In this document: piece by piece, positions 35,247-44,475 of the stretch
Position numbering within the stretch: the stretch's first letter is position 1
Layout of the letters: every line of letters starts with the position of its first letter
Assembly: GCA_024277285.1 (NCBI GenBank)
Contig: JAJRVM010000139.1
Location: forward strand, 1 to 64,000
Reading direction: 5' to 3'
DNA length: 64,000 nucleotides
Source of the DNA: Planctomycetota bacterium
Lineage (GTDB): Bacteria > Planctomycetota > Planctomycetia > Pirellulales > Pirellulaceae
Notes under the pieces: model-generated
The model's input: the letters and a program-made list of their open reading frames with translations, nothing else
Database searches by the model: none
What the model was told of the DNA's origin: nothing
Program-made: the position numbers and the translations under genes

Positions 35247-36584
35247 GTGACTCGTGATCGCGAACGCAATTCGATGGTAGCTATGTTGGGCAGTCTCGGT
35301 TGGCCGCTCATCCTGGGAATTTCCGCCTGTACGATCTTCTATACGGCTGTTTTCCAGGGACCTTTTGAATCCGAGTTCATACGCCGCTACTTCGCCTCAC
35401 ACCCGGTCTCCTATGCCGCGACCGGCATGTTCTTTGTGGGTCTCGTGGCACTGACATTCAAGCTCATCAATCTGGCTGGCCAGTTCATGGCATTGCCGTC
35501 GATCGGTTTCGACCTGGACCGTGACGCCAGTGTGCCGCTCGAGCAAAGCAGCATGATGCTAGACCAGTTAGAGGAGCTGCCCGCTGCGGCTCGACGCTCG
35601 TACTTGGGCCAACGTCTGCGTGACGCGTTGGAGTTTGTCGAGCGCCGCACCTCCGCCGACGCGTTGGACGACGAACTCAAATTCCTCGCCGATATGGACG
35701 CCGCGCGCCAACATGACAGCTATGCGCTAGTGCGGATCATCATCTGGGCGACACCGATGCTTGGCTTTCTTGGCACCGTAATCGGTATCACTCAGGCGTT
35801 GGGCGACTTGGACCCGAAGATGCTGGCCACCGCCATTCAGACCGCCATGGATGGCCTGCTCGCCGGACTCTACGTGGCGTTCGACACGACCGCTTTGGCG
35901 TTGTCACTGGCGATCATTTTGATGTTCTTCCAATTCTTCGTAGACCGTCTTGAAACCCAGCTATTGGCGACGGTCGACATGCGGACCAATGAAGAACTCG
36001 GCGGTTGCTTCGAGTCTGTTGGCAGCTCGAAAGACCCGCATGTGCTGTCGGTCCAGCGAATGGCCCACGAGGTGATCCAAGCAACCGAGACGCTAGTGCA
36101 CCGGCAAGCCGACGTCTGGCAACAGACGATTGCGGCCGCCGAACATCACTGGGAGACTACGTCACGCAGATCGGCCGAGCAGATCAGCTCGATGCTCACC
36201 GATGCCATGGACCAATCGCTGACTCACTTCGCACAACGCATCGCCGACACGCAACAAGCAGCGGCCGATCAGGCTGGAAAGCGATGGGAGCAGTGGCAGA
36301 CGGCATTGTCCCACAACGCCCGCACGCTGCAGGCACACCAGCAAGAATTGGTCAAGCAAGGTGAGGTGATGGCGCGCGCTGTCGAGGCCACGGGCGAGGT
36401 CATCAAGTTGGAAGCCTCGTTAAACCAGAACCTCAAATCGTTGGCCGGCGCCAAGAACTTCGAGGATACGGTGATGAGCCTATCCGCAGCGATCCATCTG
36501 CTTAACACGCAGCTCGGTGCATCCGCAGCCGAAACGCAGCAGGTCGAATTGGAACAGAAACCATCGCAAGGTCGAGCGGCATGA
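35247..36584 (+). CDS. MotA/TolQ/ExbB-family channel protein with long C-terminal helical tail
   Basis: The GTG start follows AAGGA. The 445-residue product has membrane helices near residues 14-36 (WPLILGISACTIFYTAV), 50-72 (AATGMFFVGLVALTFKLINL), 163-187 (IIIWATPMLGFLGTVIGITQ) and 205-232 (LYVAFDTTALALSLAIILMF). The last two are the MotA/TolQ/ExbB signature pair. From residue ~240 to the end is a cytoplasmic helical tail, probably coiled coil (AERQADVW-like heptads, QQAAADQAGKRWEQWQTALS). Such a long tail is unlike ExbB or TolQ and recalls MotA-like ZorA proteins. The stop overlaps the next start (ATGA), so translation is coupled. Confidence 0.88.
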   Translation: MTRDRERNSMVAMLGSLGWPLILGISACTIFYTAVFQGPFESEFIRRYFASHPVSYAATGMFFVGLVALTFKLINLAGQFMALPSIGFDLDRDASVPLEQSSMMLDQLEELPAAARRSYLGQRLRDALEFVERRTSADALDDELKFLADMDAARQHDSYALVRIIIWATPMLGFLGTVIGITQALGDLDPKMLATAIQTAMDGLLAGLYVAFDTTALALSLAIILMFFQFFVDRLETQLLATVDMRTNEELGGCFESVGSSKDPHVLSVQRMAHEVIQATETLVHRQADVWQQTIAAAEHHWETTSRRSAEQISSMLTDAMDQSLTHFAQRIADTQQAAADQAGKRWEQWQTALSHNARTLQAHQQELVKQGEVMARAVEATGEVIKLEASLNQNLKSLAGAKNFEDTVMSLSAAIHLLNTQLGASAAETQQVELEQKPSQGRAA

Positions 36585-38149
36585 GGCGGTCTCGAGCACA
36601 AAAACCCGCCGTTGGCGTATCGCTGTTCCCCTTTCTCGCGGTGCTGATTTGCACCATGGGGTCACTGATCGTCTTGCTGGTGCTGGTCGTCCAACTGGCG
36701 CGCGTCGACGCGTCGGAAAACGCCCGGCAGATCGAACCGCTGGCGCAACCCGATGCGTTGCAGACGAAGCAAGAAGACTATCAGTGGCGGCGCGAACTGC
36801 TAGACCGACAGCGCGTCCAGATTCAGCAGCAAGCCACCAGTAAACGGCTCGAACTGAGTCACTTGGAAGAGCACATCCGCGAACTGCAGCAGCAGTGGGA
36901 ATCGTTGCGAGAGACCGCCCTCGACCTGGAACGGCGCCGCAACGGCAAGCAAGCAGACCTCGAGGGAGCAGAAGCGGACTTACGACAGTTGCAAGATGCG
37001 ATTCGTGCGGCAGAACAGGACTTGGACCAGGCGCGCCGACGGGCAGCCGAGCAACCGCCCAAGTACTCGATCGTCCCCTACGACGGACCCAACGGTACGC
37101 ATCGTCGCCCCATCTATCTTGAATGCACGCGCGACGGTGTGTTGATTCAGCCCGAAGGAGTACTCTTTCCCGCTGCCGACTTCAACGGCCCGCTCGGACC
37201 GGGCAATCCACTTGATGCGGCGCTGCGCGCGATTCGCGAATACTACGCTCGACTGGCAACCACCGACACGCGAAGTGAGCCCTACGCCCTGTTGGTCGTG
37301 CGGCCCGATGGCGTCGAAAGCTATGTGGCCGCGCGTGCCGCGATGCGCGCCTGGGACAGCGAATTTGGCTATGAACTGGTAGACGCGTCAATGGAACTGA
37401 AATTCCCCGTTGCCGACCCCACACTGCGTCAGCTGCTCGACAAGACGATCGCCGAAGCCAGGTCGCGGCAGAGGATCCTGGCCGCGGCAATGCCAAGCAA
37501 GTTTGGCGGCCGCGGCGAGAGCGGATTTGTCGCGTCGCCCAACCACGGCGGCTTCGTCCCCCGCGACGGCACAAATGGATCCGGGCCGAACCGTTCCGGA
37601 GCGTACCGCCAGCAGCAAGGACGACGCACGGGCGGATTCGGCCAAGGGGGTGACAGCCGCTATGTCGATGGACAAGCGTCCGGAAGCGTGCAAGGTGATG
37701 CACCGACTGCCGCCGAACAAACGGTCGGCGGTGCTATCGAAAAAGGGAACGCCGCCGGCAAGCAAGGCGCTGCGATGGGGACCGGATGCTCGCCACTGGC
37801 CAAACAACGTGGACGCAACTGGGGTTTGCCCGGTGCCAATGCCAGCGCAACCGGCATCATTCGTCCCCTGCGTGTCGCTCTCTTGGCGGACCGGTTGATC
37901 CTGCTGCCCGACCGAGACGAAACGCGCAGTCCGGAAGTGGTGCTGATCGACGGACCGATGACGGACGAGATGGATGCGTTTGTCTCCAAGATCTGGGATC
38001 GAATCGAAACGTGGGGGATCGCGGTCGCCGGAGGCTATTGGAAACCGGTCCTGCACGTGCATGTTGTGGAAGGAGCCGAACAACGGTTCCAGGAACTCCG
38101 CATTCTGCTCGATGGCAGCGGCCTTGAGGTACAGAGGAGCAACCAATGA
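36581..38149 (+). CDS. Single-TM coiled-coil protein of the stator-like module (lacks the ExbD Asp)
   Basis: The 522-residue product has an N-terminal membrane helix (SLFPFLAVLICTMGSLIVLL) placed as in ExbD/MotB. The helix contains no Asp, so it cannot carry the proton as ExbD does. A coiled coil follows (residues ~60-155: KRLELSHLEEHIRELQQQWE, LEGAEADLRQLQDAIRAAEQ), then a globular part with YSIVPYDGPNGTHRRPIYLE. A Gly/Gln/Ser-rich linker (~320-410) precedes a C-terminal domain (VVLIDGPMTDEMDAFVSKIW). It overlaps both neighbours by 4 bases (ATGA). Function is unknown; likely a periplasmic or envelope-spanning arm of the channel complex. Confidence 0.8.
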   Translation: MRRSRAQKPAVGVSLFPFLAVLICTMGSLIVLLVLVVQLARVDASENARQIEPLAQPDALQTKQEDYQWRRELLDRQRVQIQQQATSKRLELSHLEEHIRELQQQWESLRETALDLERRRNGKQADLEGAEADLRQLQDAIRAAEQDLDQARRRAAEQPPKYSIVPYDGPNGTHRRPIYLECTRDGVLIQPEGVLFPAADFNGPLGPGNPLDAALRAIREYYARLATTDTRSEPYALLVVRPDGVESYVAARAAMRAWDSEFGYELVDASMELKFPVADPTLRQLLDKTIAEARSRQRILAAAMPSKFGGRGESGFVASPNHGGFVPRDGTNGSGPNRSGAYRQQQGRRTGGFGQGGDSRYVDGQASGSVQGDAPTAAEQTVGGAIEKGNAAGKQGAAMGTGCSPLAKQRGRNWGLPGANASATGIIRPLRVALLADRLILLPDRDETRSPEVVLIDGPMTDEMDAFVSKIWDRIETWGIAVAGGYWKPVLHVHVVEGAEQRFQELRILLDGSGLEVQRSNQ

Positions 38150-39153
38150 GACGGCGCACGCGACCGACCACGGAAGAGCCAGGCCAGGATTCGTTTCTCG
38201 ATATCGTTGCCAATCTGGTCGGTATTCTGATCATCCTGGTGATGATCGTCGGTGCACAGGCAAAAGACGCCATGCTGCAAACGGACAAACCGGTTCCGGG
38301 CGTGAAGCAAGAAGACGTCGAGATTGCGAAGAACGCCGCGATTGCCGCGCGGTACGATCTGCAACGACTCGCCGAAAAAAACACGAAACAAACCGTCGAA
38401 CTCGCCTACCGAAAGGCCGAGCGAGATCGCCTGCTGGCCGCCAAGGCAATGGTCGAAAACGCCTTGCAGCAACGTCGCGGCGAACTGTCTCTGGAGCAGC
38501 GTGTCGCACACGATCTGCAAACGCGGATCGCCGCCGCACGTCGCCGTCAAGCCGAACTGCTGGCAATGCGCAAGTCGGTTGAACAGAGTGCGGCTCCGGT
38601 GCGCGAGCTGAAACACCGCCCAACCCCACTGGCCAAGACGGTTTTCGGGCAAGAAGTCCATTTTCGCTTGAAAGGCGGTCGTATCGTTTTCGTACCGCTG
38701 GATGAATTACTCAATCTGTTCAAGACGGAAGCCAAACAAAAAGTCTGGAAATTGCGTCAGGCACCGTCGATCACCGAGACGGTTGGCCCCGTCCGCGGCT
38801 TCCGGCTCAAATACACTTTGAAGAAAGAATCCTTCACTCCCAACGCGCGGCCCGGCATTCCAACTCAGGAACGCGTCGTGCTCGACCACTTCGTCTTCGT
38901 TCCGGTGAGCGACAACCTGGGCGAACCCGTCAACGAAGCACTTCAGCCGAGTTCGGAATTCCACTCGATACTCAGTTCATATAACCCACACGAAGTCACG
39001 GTGACGATGTGGGTCTATCCCGATAGCTTCACTAACTTCCGTCTCCTCAAAGAAGATCTGTTCCAACGTGGCTTTCTTACCGCCAGTCGTCCATTAGCCG
39101 AAGGCATGCCGATCAGCGGGTCCCCCGAGGGTTCGCGTTCCGCAGCCCAATGA
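38146..39153 (+). CDS. Single-TM coiled-coil protein of the stator-like module (keeps the conserved Asp)
   Basis: The 335-residue product begins with a basic/acidic tail, then DSFLDIVANLVGILIILVMI. This is an ExbD/MotB-type helix with an Asp at the start, positioned like the proton-binding Asp. A coiled coil follows (AIAARYDLQRLAEKNTKQTV to about residue 150), then a beta-rich C-terminal domain (GQEVHFRLKGGRIVFVPLDE, HEVTVTMWVYPDSFTNFRLL). The start overlaps the previous stop (ATGA). Together with the two genes upstream it forms a 1 + 2 channel module; this subunit would supply the ion-carrying residue. Confidence 0.82.
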   Translation: MRRRTRPTTEEPGQDSFLDIVANLVGILIILVMIVGAQAKDAMLQTDKPVPGVKQEDVEIAKNAAIAARYDLQRLAEKNTKQTVELAYRKAERDRLLAAKAMVENALQQRRGELSLEQRVAHDLQTRIAAARRRQAELLAMRKSVEQSAAPVRELKHRPTPLAKTVFGQEVHFRLKGGRIVFVPLDELLNLFKTEAKQKVWKLRQAPSITETVGPVRGFRLKYTLKKESFTPNARPGIPTQERVVLDHFVFVPVSDNLGEPVNEALQPSSEFHSILSSYNPHEVTVTMWVYPDSFTNFRLLKEDLFQRGFLTASRPLAEGMPISGSPEGSRSAAQ

Positions 39154-39266
39154 CGTGTCGACAGCGGCAGCCGTGACAACGCGTGGCAAGACGGGCCCAC
39201 GCCCAAAGACGATGAACGGTTCTCTTCACATGACCGAGCTCACACGCCAAGCCACTACACCCGCAC

Positions 39267-39992
39267 TCAACCAAAGAACAACTGCACGCAACGGCGGATA
39301 AGCGTTCCCGCCTCGGGAGCCTCGGTGCAACGAGCGGCGAACGCGTCGTAAGGCACACCGGCGATTTTTTCGACGTATTCCGGATAGGCGCGCACGCGTT
39401 CCAGATAGGTGTCGCGCGTCAACTCCGGATGAAATTGCGTGCAGTAGATCGGTTTGCCCGGAATACGAAACGCCTGGTTCGGCACGCGATCAGTCGACGC
39501 CAGCAACTCGGCGCCGACCGGCAAACGATCGACGATATCCTGATGCCCGATCAATGCCCGGAACGGCTGTGGCATCGCACCGAAAACCGGGTCCTGTTGC
39601 CCAGCGGCGCTCAGGTGCAGTGTCGCCGTCTCCAACTCGGCACGGCTCATGTCGGTGACCACTTCACCCCCCAACGCCAAAGCCATCGCCTGGAACCCCC
39701 AGCAAGATGCGAATGTCGGCTTGGACCAGTCATACAGCTCGCGCATCGTGGCTAACGCCGCCGACAGCCAGCTGCCACCTTCCGCCACCGAGTAGTCGCC
39801 ACTACCACCCAACAACACCATATCGACTTGATCGAGCTCCTCGTGAGTCGGCACACCCTGCAGTATGCTGAAGACTTGAATTTGTTTGTGGTCACACTGG
39901 AGCGCGCGCGCAAAACAATCAATCTCCTGACCTCGCATGGGGTCGTCCTGGTTGCGAACCTGGAAAAGCAAAAAACGTAGATCGTCAAACAT
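39267..39992 (-). CDS. Class I glutamine amidotransferase domain protein
   Basis: The 241-residue product is a free-standing GATase1 domain related to GuaA-type glutaminases. The nucleophile Cys is in FASCWGFQAMALALGGEV and the catalytic His in TQFHPEL, with the Glu in the usual following position; VLLGGSGDYSVAE is the first strand-loop. It would release ammonia from glutamine or cleave a gamma-glutamyl bond. No synthetase partner is adjacent, so the acceptor is unknown. It stands between the convergent stator-like operon and the SAM hydrolase gene. Confidence 0.88.
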   Translation of the reverse strand: MFDDLRFLLFQVRNQDDPMRGQEIDCFARALQCDHKQIQVFSILQGVPTHEELDQVDMVLLGGSGDYSVAEGGSWLSAALATMRELYDWSKPTFASCWGFQAMALALGGEVVTDMSRAELETATLHLSAAGQQDPVFGAMPQPFRALIGHQDIVDRLPVGAELLASTDRVPNQAFRIPGKPIYCTQFHPELTRDTYLERVRAYPEYVEKIAGVPYDAFAARCTEAPEAGTLIRRCVQLFFG

Positions 39993-40178
39993 CGTCTCAA
40001 TGGTCCCTTAATTCTCAATCGTTAACACACTCGTTGGGCCAGTCGCGATCCGGCCAGGACGAGCCATCTAGGGACAGCTTTTCGCGAATCACCTGTATCC
40101 GCGTCTATTGGCAGCTCCTCTCCAGGAGACGCTGCCCACAACGTCTCTTGCGTGAACGTGTGAACGGTTGCCGTTACT

Positions 40179-40967
40179 CTACCATCGCACCTCAACCACG
40201 GTCCCAACAACTCCGTCAAGCACTTGCGCAGCGTTGCCATTCGTCAGCGCGATCTCCAAACGTCCACTCGAACCGAACAACGCGATTACGGTGCCCGATT
40301 TCGCCTTGCCGTACGTCTCGACCGGCGCACCACATTCGCGTTTGCCGCACGTCACGCGCGCGTCCGACCAACTCGTGCCATCGGGTAACATTTCCTGCCT
40401 GATATTGGTGATCAAATTGCCAAAACCGTCGACCAATACCACGATGCCACACAGCGCATTTGCCTCAACGCGGGCCTCGGCCCAATCCAGTTGCACCATC
40501 GCACGGCAACGTCTCCCCAGCCGCTCCGGATCGACTCCGCGCGCCAAGTGTGCAGCGACCGAGACCATGATGTCACGACCGTGAAAAGTGGCAGAAACCT
40601 CGCGCTGCCAATATTCGGGCACATCAAGACCAATCACAACACCGACCGGTTGCTGACGCGCTAACAGACTCAGCAGGCCATTGTCGGGCGCTACGAACCG
40701 CTGATCGCCGATTTCCGCGTAGACGATCTTACGATTGGTCCCGACTCCCGGATCCACGACACCTACATGAATCGTCCCGGACGGAAAGTGTTCAGCAACA
40801 TCCGCCAACACGACGGCGCCGTGCCGTATACTCTGAGGCCGAATGGAATGCGTGATGTCGATCAGCGTCGCGGCGCGATGGATCGACAACGCGACTCCCT
40901 TCATTTGTGCCACATAGAAGCTGCCTTCGCCGAAATCTGTCGTTAACGTAATGATAGGATTGGACAT
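40179..40967 (-). CDS. SAM hydroxide adenosyltransferase (DUF62 / chlorinase-fluorinase superfamily)
   Basis: The start at 40967 (MSNPIITLTTDFGEGSFYVA) matches the family start; upstream codons lie inside gatB's neighbourhood and are unlikely. The 262-residue product fits SAM hydrolases: TLTTDFGEGSFYVAQMKG with the catalytic Asp, HSIRPQSIRHGAVVLADVAE, VVDPGVGTNRKIVYAEIGDQ, and FVAPDNGLLSLL. The family splits SAM into adenosine and methionine using water; the true halogenases are rare relatives. It follows gatB on the same strand by ~100 bp. Cellular role is unclear. Confidence 0.9.
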   Translation of the reverse strand: MSNPIITLTTDFGEGSFYVAQMKGVALSIHRAATLIDITHSIRPQSIRHGAVVLADVAEHFPSGTIHVGVVDPGVGTNRKIVYAEIGDQRFVAPDNGLLSLLARQQPVGVVIGLDVPEYWQREVSATFHGRDIMVSVAAHLARGVDPERLGRRCRAMVQLDWAEARVEANALCGIVVLVDGFGNLITNIRQEMLPDGTSWSDARVTCGKRECGAPVETYGKAKSGTVIALFGSSGRLEIALTNGNAAQVLDGVVGTVVEVRW

Positions 40968-41065
40968 CGTCTGGCGGACCTGAATAGGGCGACATCTTCC
41001 TGTGGCGGTGATCGGCCAGGCCAATACGGAACTACGACAAAGCGGCTCGATCGTATTCGCGGTCT

Positions 41066-42538
41066 TTACGACTGTGCGATCAGCTCGAGGCAAATCTCAC
41101 GAACTCGTCCTGGGTTCGCATTCGGATTGTGCTTGCGAGCTTGGCCAATCAAGGCGCCGACAGCCTGTTGTTTTCCGTTCTTGACATCTTCCACGATCTT
41201 CGGATTCTGCGCAAGCAGCTCGCGACAAAGCGACACGAGTTGATCGGAATCGACCTGCTCGATCCCCAATTCGCGCAGCGCTTCCGCGACGGCGCAGGGG
41301 GAGGCAATCATGTGCTGAAAAACATCTTTTGCGCGCGCCGTATCGAGCTCGCCCTGCTCGACCATCTTCAATAATTCGGCCAGTGAAGTGGCGGAAACGG
41401 CAAACGCATCTAACGAAATCTGGCGTTCCTTCAACGTACGCAACACGTCTTGCTGAACCCAATTGCTGCTGCGTTTGGGAGCCGCACTCTGCTGCGCCAC
41501 GGTTTCAAAGTAGTCGACCAGCGCACGACCTTGATTGACCAGCACGTCGGCGTCGTAGGGATCAAGCTTGTATTGGTCAAGCAAGCGCGTGCGCAGCGCG
41601 GCGGGAAGTTCGCCCAATTCTTCCTGTGCCGCTGCAACTTGCTCGGTCGTTACGCGCACCGGCAACAAGTCAGGATCAGGAAAATAGCGGTAGTCGCTCG
41701 ATTCTTCCTTATGGCGCTGAGCGCGTGTGACCTGAGCTTGATCGTCCCAACCACGTGTCTGCTTGGGAACGTCGCCAATCTTTTGACCCGTCTCGCGCCA
41801 CACCTCGTATTGTCGCTGCGATTCGTACCCAAGTGCCCGTTCGACCGCGCGAAAACTGTTCATGTTCTTGATCTCCACAATCGGTGTGGCGATCTTGTCC
41901 TGCGGCGTATCGATGTGCAGGTTGACGTTGGCGTCGACTCGCAAACTCCCCTCCTGCATGTTGCAGTCCGAAACCTCCAGGTAGGTGAGCAACAGTTTCA
42001 GCTCGGTCAAATAGGCGTGTGCCTCTTCGGGAGAGCGCAAATCGGGGTGGGAGACGATTTCCAAGAGCGGCGTTCCGGTGCGGTTCAAGTCGATGCGGCT
42101 GTCCGCCTTCCCCGCCGCTTCGTCATGCATGCTCTTGCCCGCATCGTCTTCCAGGTGGGCACGGATAATGCGAATTCGGCGATCGGAAAATGCGTCTTTC
42201 GGATCGCTGATATCGAGATATCCATCCTGGGACATCGGCAGGTCAAACTGACTGATCTGGTATCCCTTCGGCAGATCGGGGTAATAGTAATTCTTGCGGT
42301 CCCATTTCGTAAATGCGGGAATCTCGCAATTCAAAGCCAGTGCCGTTATCAACGCCAATCGAAACGCCTCGCGGTTCATCACTGGCAAACTGCCCGGCAT
42401 GCCGATACAGACCGGGCAAGTCTGCGTGTTGGGAGAAGCGCCAAACTGCGTGCTGCACCGACAAAAAAGCTTTGATTGTGTCTTTAATTGCACATGGACT
42501 TCCAGCCCGATGACCGTTGTGTATGCATCTGCGCTCAT
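41066..42538 (-). CDS. gatB: Asp-tRNA(Asn)/Glu-tRNA(Gln) amidotransferase subunit B
   Basis: The start at 42538 overlaps the gatA stop by ATGA. The 490-residue product has the GatB cradle domain starting YTTVIGLEVHVQLKTQSKLF with the zinc-type Cys (FCRCSTQFG, TCPVCIGMPG), the PGSLPVMN block, and the C-terminal YqeY-like tail domain that recognises tRNA (VGALIGQARKHNPNANPGRV). It activates the carboxylate of misacylated Glu-tRNA(Gln) or Asp-tRNA(Asn) with ATP for amidation by ammonia from GatA. It is coupled to gatA; gatC and rpmB lie upstream. Confidence 0.97.
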   Translation of the reverse strand: MSADAYTTVIGLEVHVQLKTQSKLFCRCSTQFGASPNTQTCPVCIGMPGSLPVMNREAFRLALITALALNCEIPAFTKWDRKNYYYPDLPKGYQISQFDLPMSQDGYLDISDPKDAFSDRRIRIIRAHLEDDAGKSMHDEAAGKADSRIDLNRTGTPLLEIVSHPDLRSPEEAHAYLTELKLLLTYLEVSDCNMQEGSLRVDANVNLHIDTPQDKIATPIVEIKNMNSFRAVERALGYESQRQYEVWRETGQKIGDVPKQTRGWDDQAQVTRAQRHKEESSDYRYFPDPDLLPVRVTTEQVAAAQEELGELPAALRTRLLDQYKLDPYDADVLVNQGRALVDYFETVAQQSAAPKRSSNWVQQDVLRTLKERQISLDAFAVSATSLAELLKMVEQGELDTARAKDVFQHMIASPCAVAEALRELGIEQVDSDQLVSLCRELLAQNPKIVEDVKNGKQQAVGALIGQARKHNPNANPGRVREICLELIAQS

Positions 42539-44058
42539 GGCAGCTCCGGTTTCTTCGTGTGCCAATCGGTTTGCTGTTGATAGTGATGGGCGGCCAGCAG
42601 GAGGCGAGTCTCTTGGAACGCCGGCGCCAGTAACTGGACACCAATAGGCAATCCCTCGCGTGTGAACCCACATGGCAGCGACATGCCGGTGATCCCTGCC
42701 AGGTTGGCCGTTACCGTGTAGAAATCTTCGAGATACATGCCAAGCGGATCATTGAGCTTCTCGCCACGTGGAAATGCGGCTGAGGGTGTCGTCGGCCCAA
42801 TCAAGAAGTCGACCTGCCCGAACGCGGCATCGAAATCGTCTCGAATCAGGCGGCGCACCTTCAAAGCCTTCAAGTAGTAAGCGTCATAGTAACCGGCGCT
42901 GAGGGCATAGGTGCCGAGCATGATGCGTCGCTTGACTTCCGCACCAAACCCCTCGGCGCGCGTCTTGCGGTACATCCGCACGAGAGCCGTGTCAACCGAG
43001 TTCGGGTCCGCCGCCGTGTCCCGCTCCCGCCGCAACTCGGCTAGCATAACCTTCTCGTCCGTTCGGTGTCCGTAGTGCACACCATCGTAGCGCGCCAGAT
43101 TGCTGGATGCCTCGCAGGGAGCGATGATGTAATAAGTGGCAATACCATACTTGCTGTGCGGCAACTCAATGTCATGGATCGTGGCGCCAAGCGAGCGAAA
43201 GACATCGATCGCCTCGTCGGTGGCAGTGGCAATTTCCGGATCAAGACCTTCGCGGAATTGGTCACGCACCACGCCGACACGCGGACGACCGAATGGCCCA
43301 CGTAACGCCTCGCTGTATCGCGGCACCGCCTCGCTCGCACAAGTTGAGTCGCGGTGGTCAGCACCGGCGATTACCTCGAGCAATAGGGCCGCGTCTTCGG
43401 CCGATCGGCTCATTGGACCTGCCTGATCCAGGCTGCTGGCGAATGCGATCAGGCCGTAGCGGCTGACGCGACCGTAGGAAGGCTTCAACCCCACGACGCC
43501 GCAAAACGCCGCCGGCTGACGAATCGAACCACCCGTATCCGTACCGACCGCCAACGGCGCCATCCGCGCCGCCACGGCGGCCGCCGAACCGCCACTGGAT
43601 CCGCCAGGGACGCAGTGCTGGTCCCACGGATTGCTGGTGTCTCCCAACGCACCGTTTTCGGTCGATCCTCCCATCGCGAACTCGTCCATGTTCGTCTTGC
43701 CAAGCAGCACGGCGCCGGCGCTGCGCAGTTTGCCGACCAGCGTCGCGTCATAGGGCGGAATAAAGCCGCTCAGCATGCGGGAACTGCACGTCGTTGGCTG
43801 CCCCGCCGTGCACAACACGTCCTTCAACGCAACCGGGATACCGTCCAAAGGACCGCGTGCCGAGTTGGTCAAATGACGTTCGTCTGCGGCAGCGGCAGCC
43901 CGCAAAGCCCCTTCATGGTCCACCAAAAGAAATGCGCCAATGGACGAATCGTACCGTTCAATTTGCTCGAGACACTGCTGGGTCAGCTCGCGCGATGTGA
44001 ATTCACCCTCAGCGAGCCCCTGTGATAGTTCAGCCGCGGTCCGATCGATCAGAGACAT
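42535..44058 (-). CDS. gatA: Asp-tRNA(Asn)/Glu-tRNA(Gln) amidotransferase subunit A
   Basis: The start at 44058 (MSLIDRTAAELSQGLAEGEF) is typical; a GTG 21 bases upstream is in frame. The 507-residue amidase-signature protein has the Ser-cisSer-Lys triad: Lys in PVALKDVLC, the Ser pair in PGGSSGGSAAAVAARM and GTDTGGSIRQPAAF. It frees ammonia from glutamine and passes it to GatB. Length fits. It overlaps gatB by 4 bases, while a 417-bp repeat-bearing gap separates it from gatC. Confidence 0.97.
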   Translation of the reverse strand: MSLIDRTAAELSQGLAEGEFTSRELTQQCLEQIERYDSSIGAFLLVDHEGALRAAAAADERHLTNSARGPLDGIPVALKDVLCTAGQPTTCSSRMLSGFIPPYDATLVGKLRSAGAVLLGKTNMDEFAMGGSTENGALGDTSNPWDQHCVPGGSSGGSAAAVAARMAPLAVGTDTGGSIRQPAAFCGVVGLKPSYGRVSRYGLIAFASSLDQAGPMSRSAEDAALLLEVIAGADHRDSTCASEAVPRYSEALRGPFGRPRVGVVRDQFREGLDPEIATATDEAIDVFRSLGATIHDIELPHSKYGIATYYIIAPCEASSNLARYDGVHYGHRTDEKVMLAELRRERDTAADPNSVDTALVRMYRKTRAEGFGAEVKRRIMLGTYALSAGYYDAYYLKALKVRRLIRDDFDAAFGQVDFLIGPTTPSAAFPRGEKLNDPLGMYLEDFYTVTANLAGITGMSLPCGFTREGLPIGVQLLAPAFQETRLLLAAHHYQQQTDWHTKKPELP

Positions 44059-44475
44059 GACGTTCCACTCGCTCGCCACAACGTTGTGTTGGGTTGAAAA
44101 AGTTTAGCATGGGATGTTGAAAAAGATCGCGGTGCCGACGCGCCCAGCTCAACGACACGGAGACACCCATTGAACTGCCGAGTTTGTGCCAACTCGAGCG
44201 CAACGGCACGCTCGGTAGGTCGCAATGGGATGCGAACTGATTCCGATCGCCGTGGCCACAGACGGCCGATGGCTACCGAGCCCCCAATGGCTACCGAGCC
44301 CCCAATGGCTACCGAGCCCAATGCTACAGAACAATCGCTACAGAACAAACGCCGACCGAGCGTCGAAGCGTATAACCAGATGATTCGCTTCACTCACCAT
44401 CGAGACCGGTAACCGTTTCGGCCTCTGCCAATCCAGTTCAAACACCTGTGCAGCTCAGTCCGCGTTCCACTCCGC
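44059..44475. other. Gap between gatC and gatA with tandem arrays
   Basis: There is no gene. It holds an 18-bp tandem array (atggctaccgagccccca, 2.8 copies, 44269-44321) directly followed by a 14-bp spaced duplication (gctacagaacaa at 44323-44334 and 44337-44348). The arrays separate subunit genes of one enzyme complex that are often adjacent. Confidence 0.75.
44269..44348. repeat. Tandem arrays, 18-bp x 2.8 and 14-bp x 2
   Basis: Copies of atggctaccgagccccca occupy 44269-44286, 44287-44304 and part of 44305-44321. Two copies of gctacagaacaa with a two-base spacer follow immediately, at period 14. The two different units back to back suggest repeated local duplication at one site. Confidence 0.93.

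Noticed and set aside
35247..39153. Complete Zorya defence system
   Set aside because: The channel protein has a ZorA-like long tail, but no ZorC, ZorD or ZorE-type gene is adjacent and the partners are larger than ZorB.
41450..42475. 341-codon open frame on the plus strand
   Set aside because: It lies antisense to gatB, whose protein is unmistakable; the frame is a by-product of GC-rich codon use.
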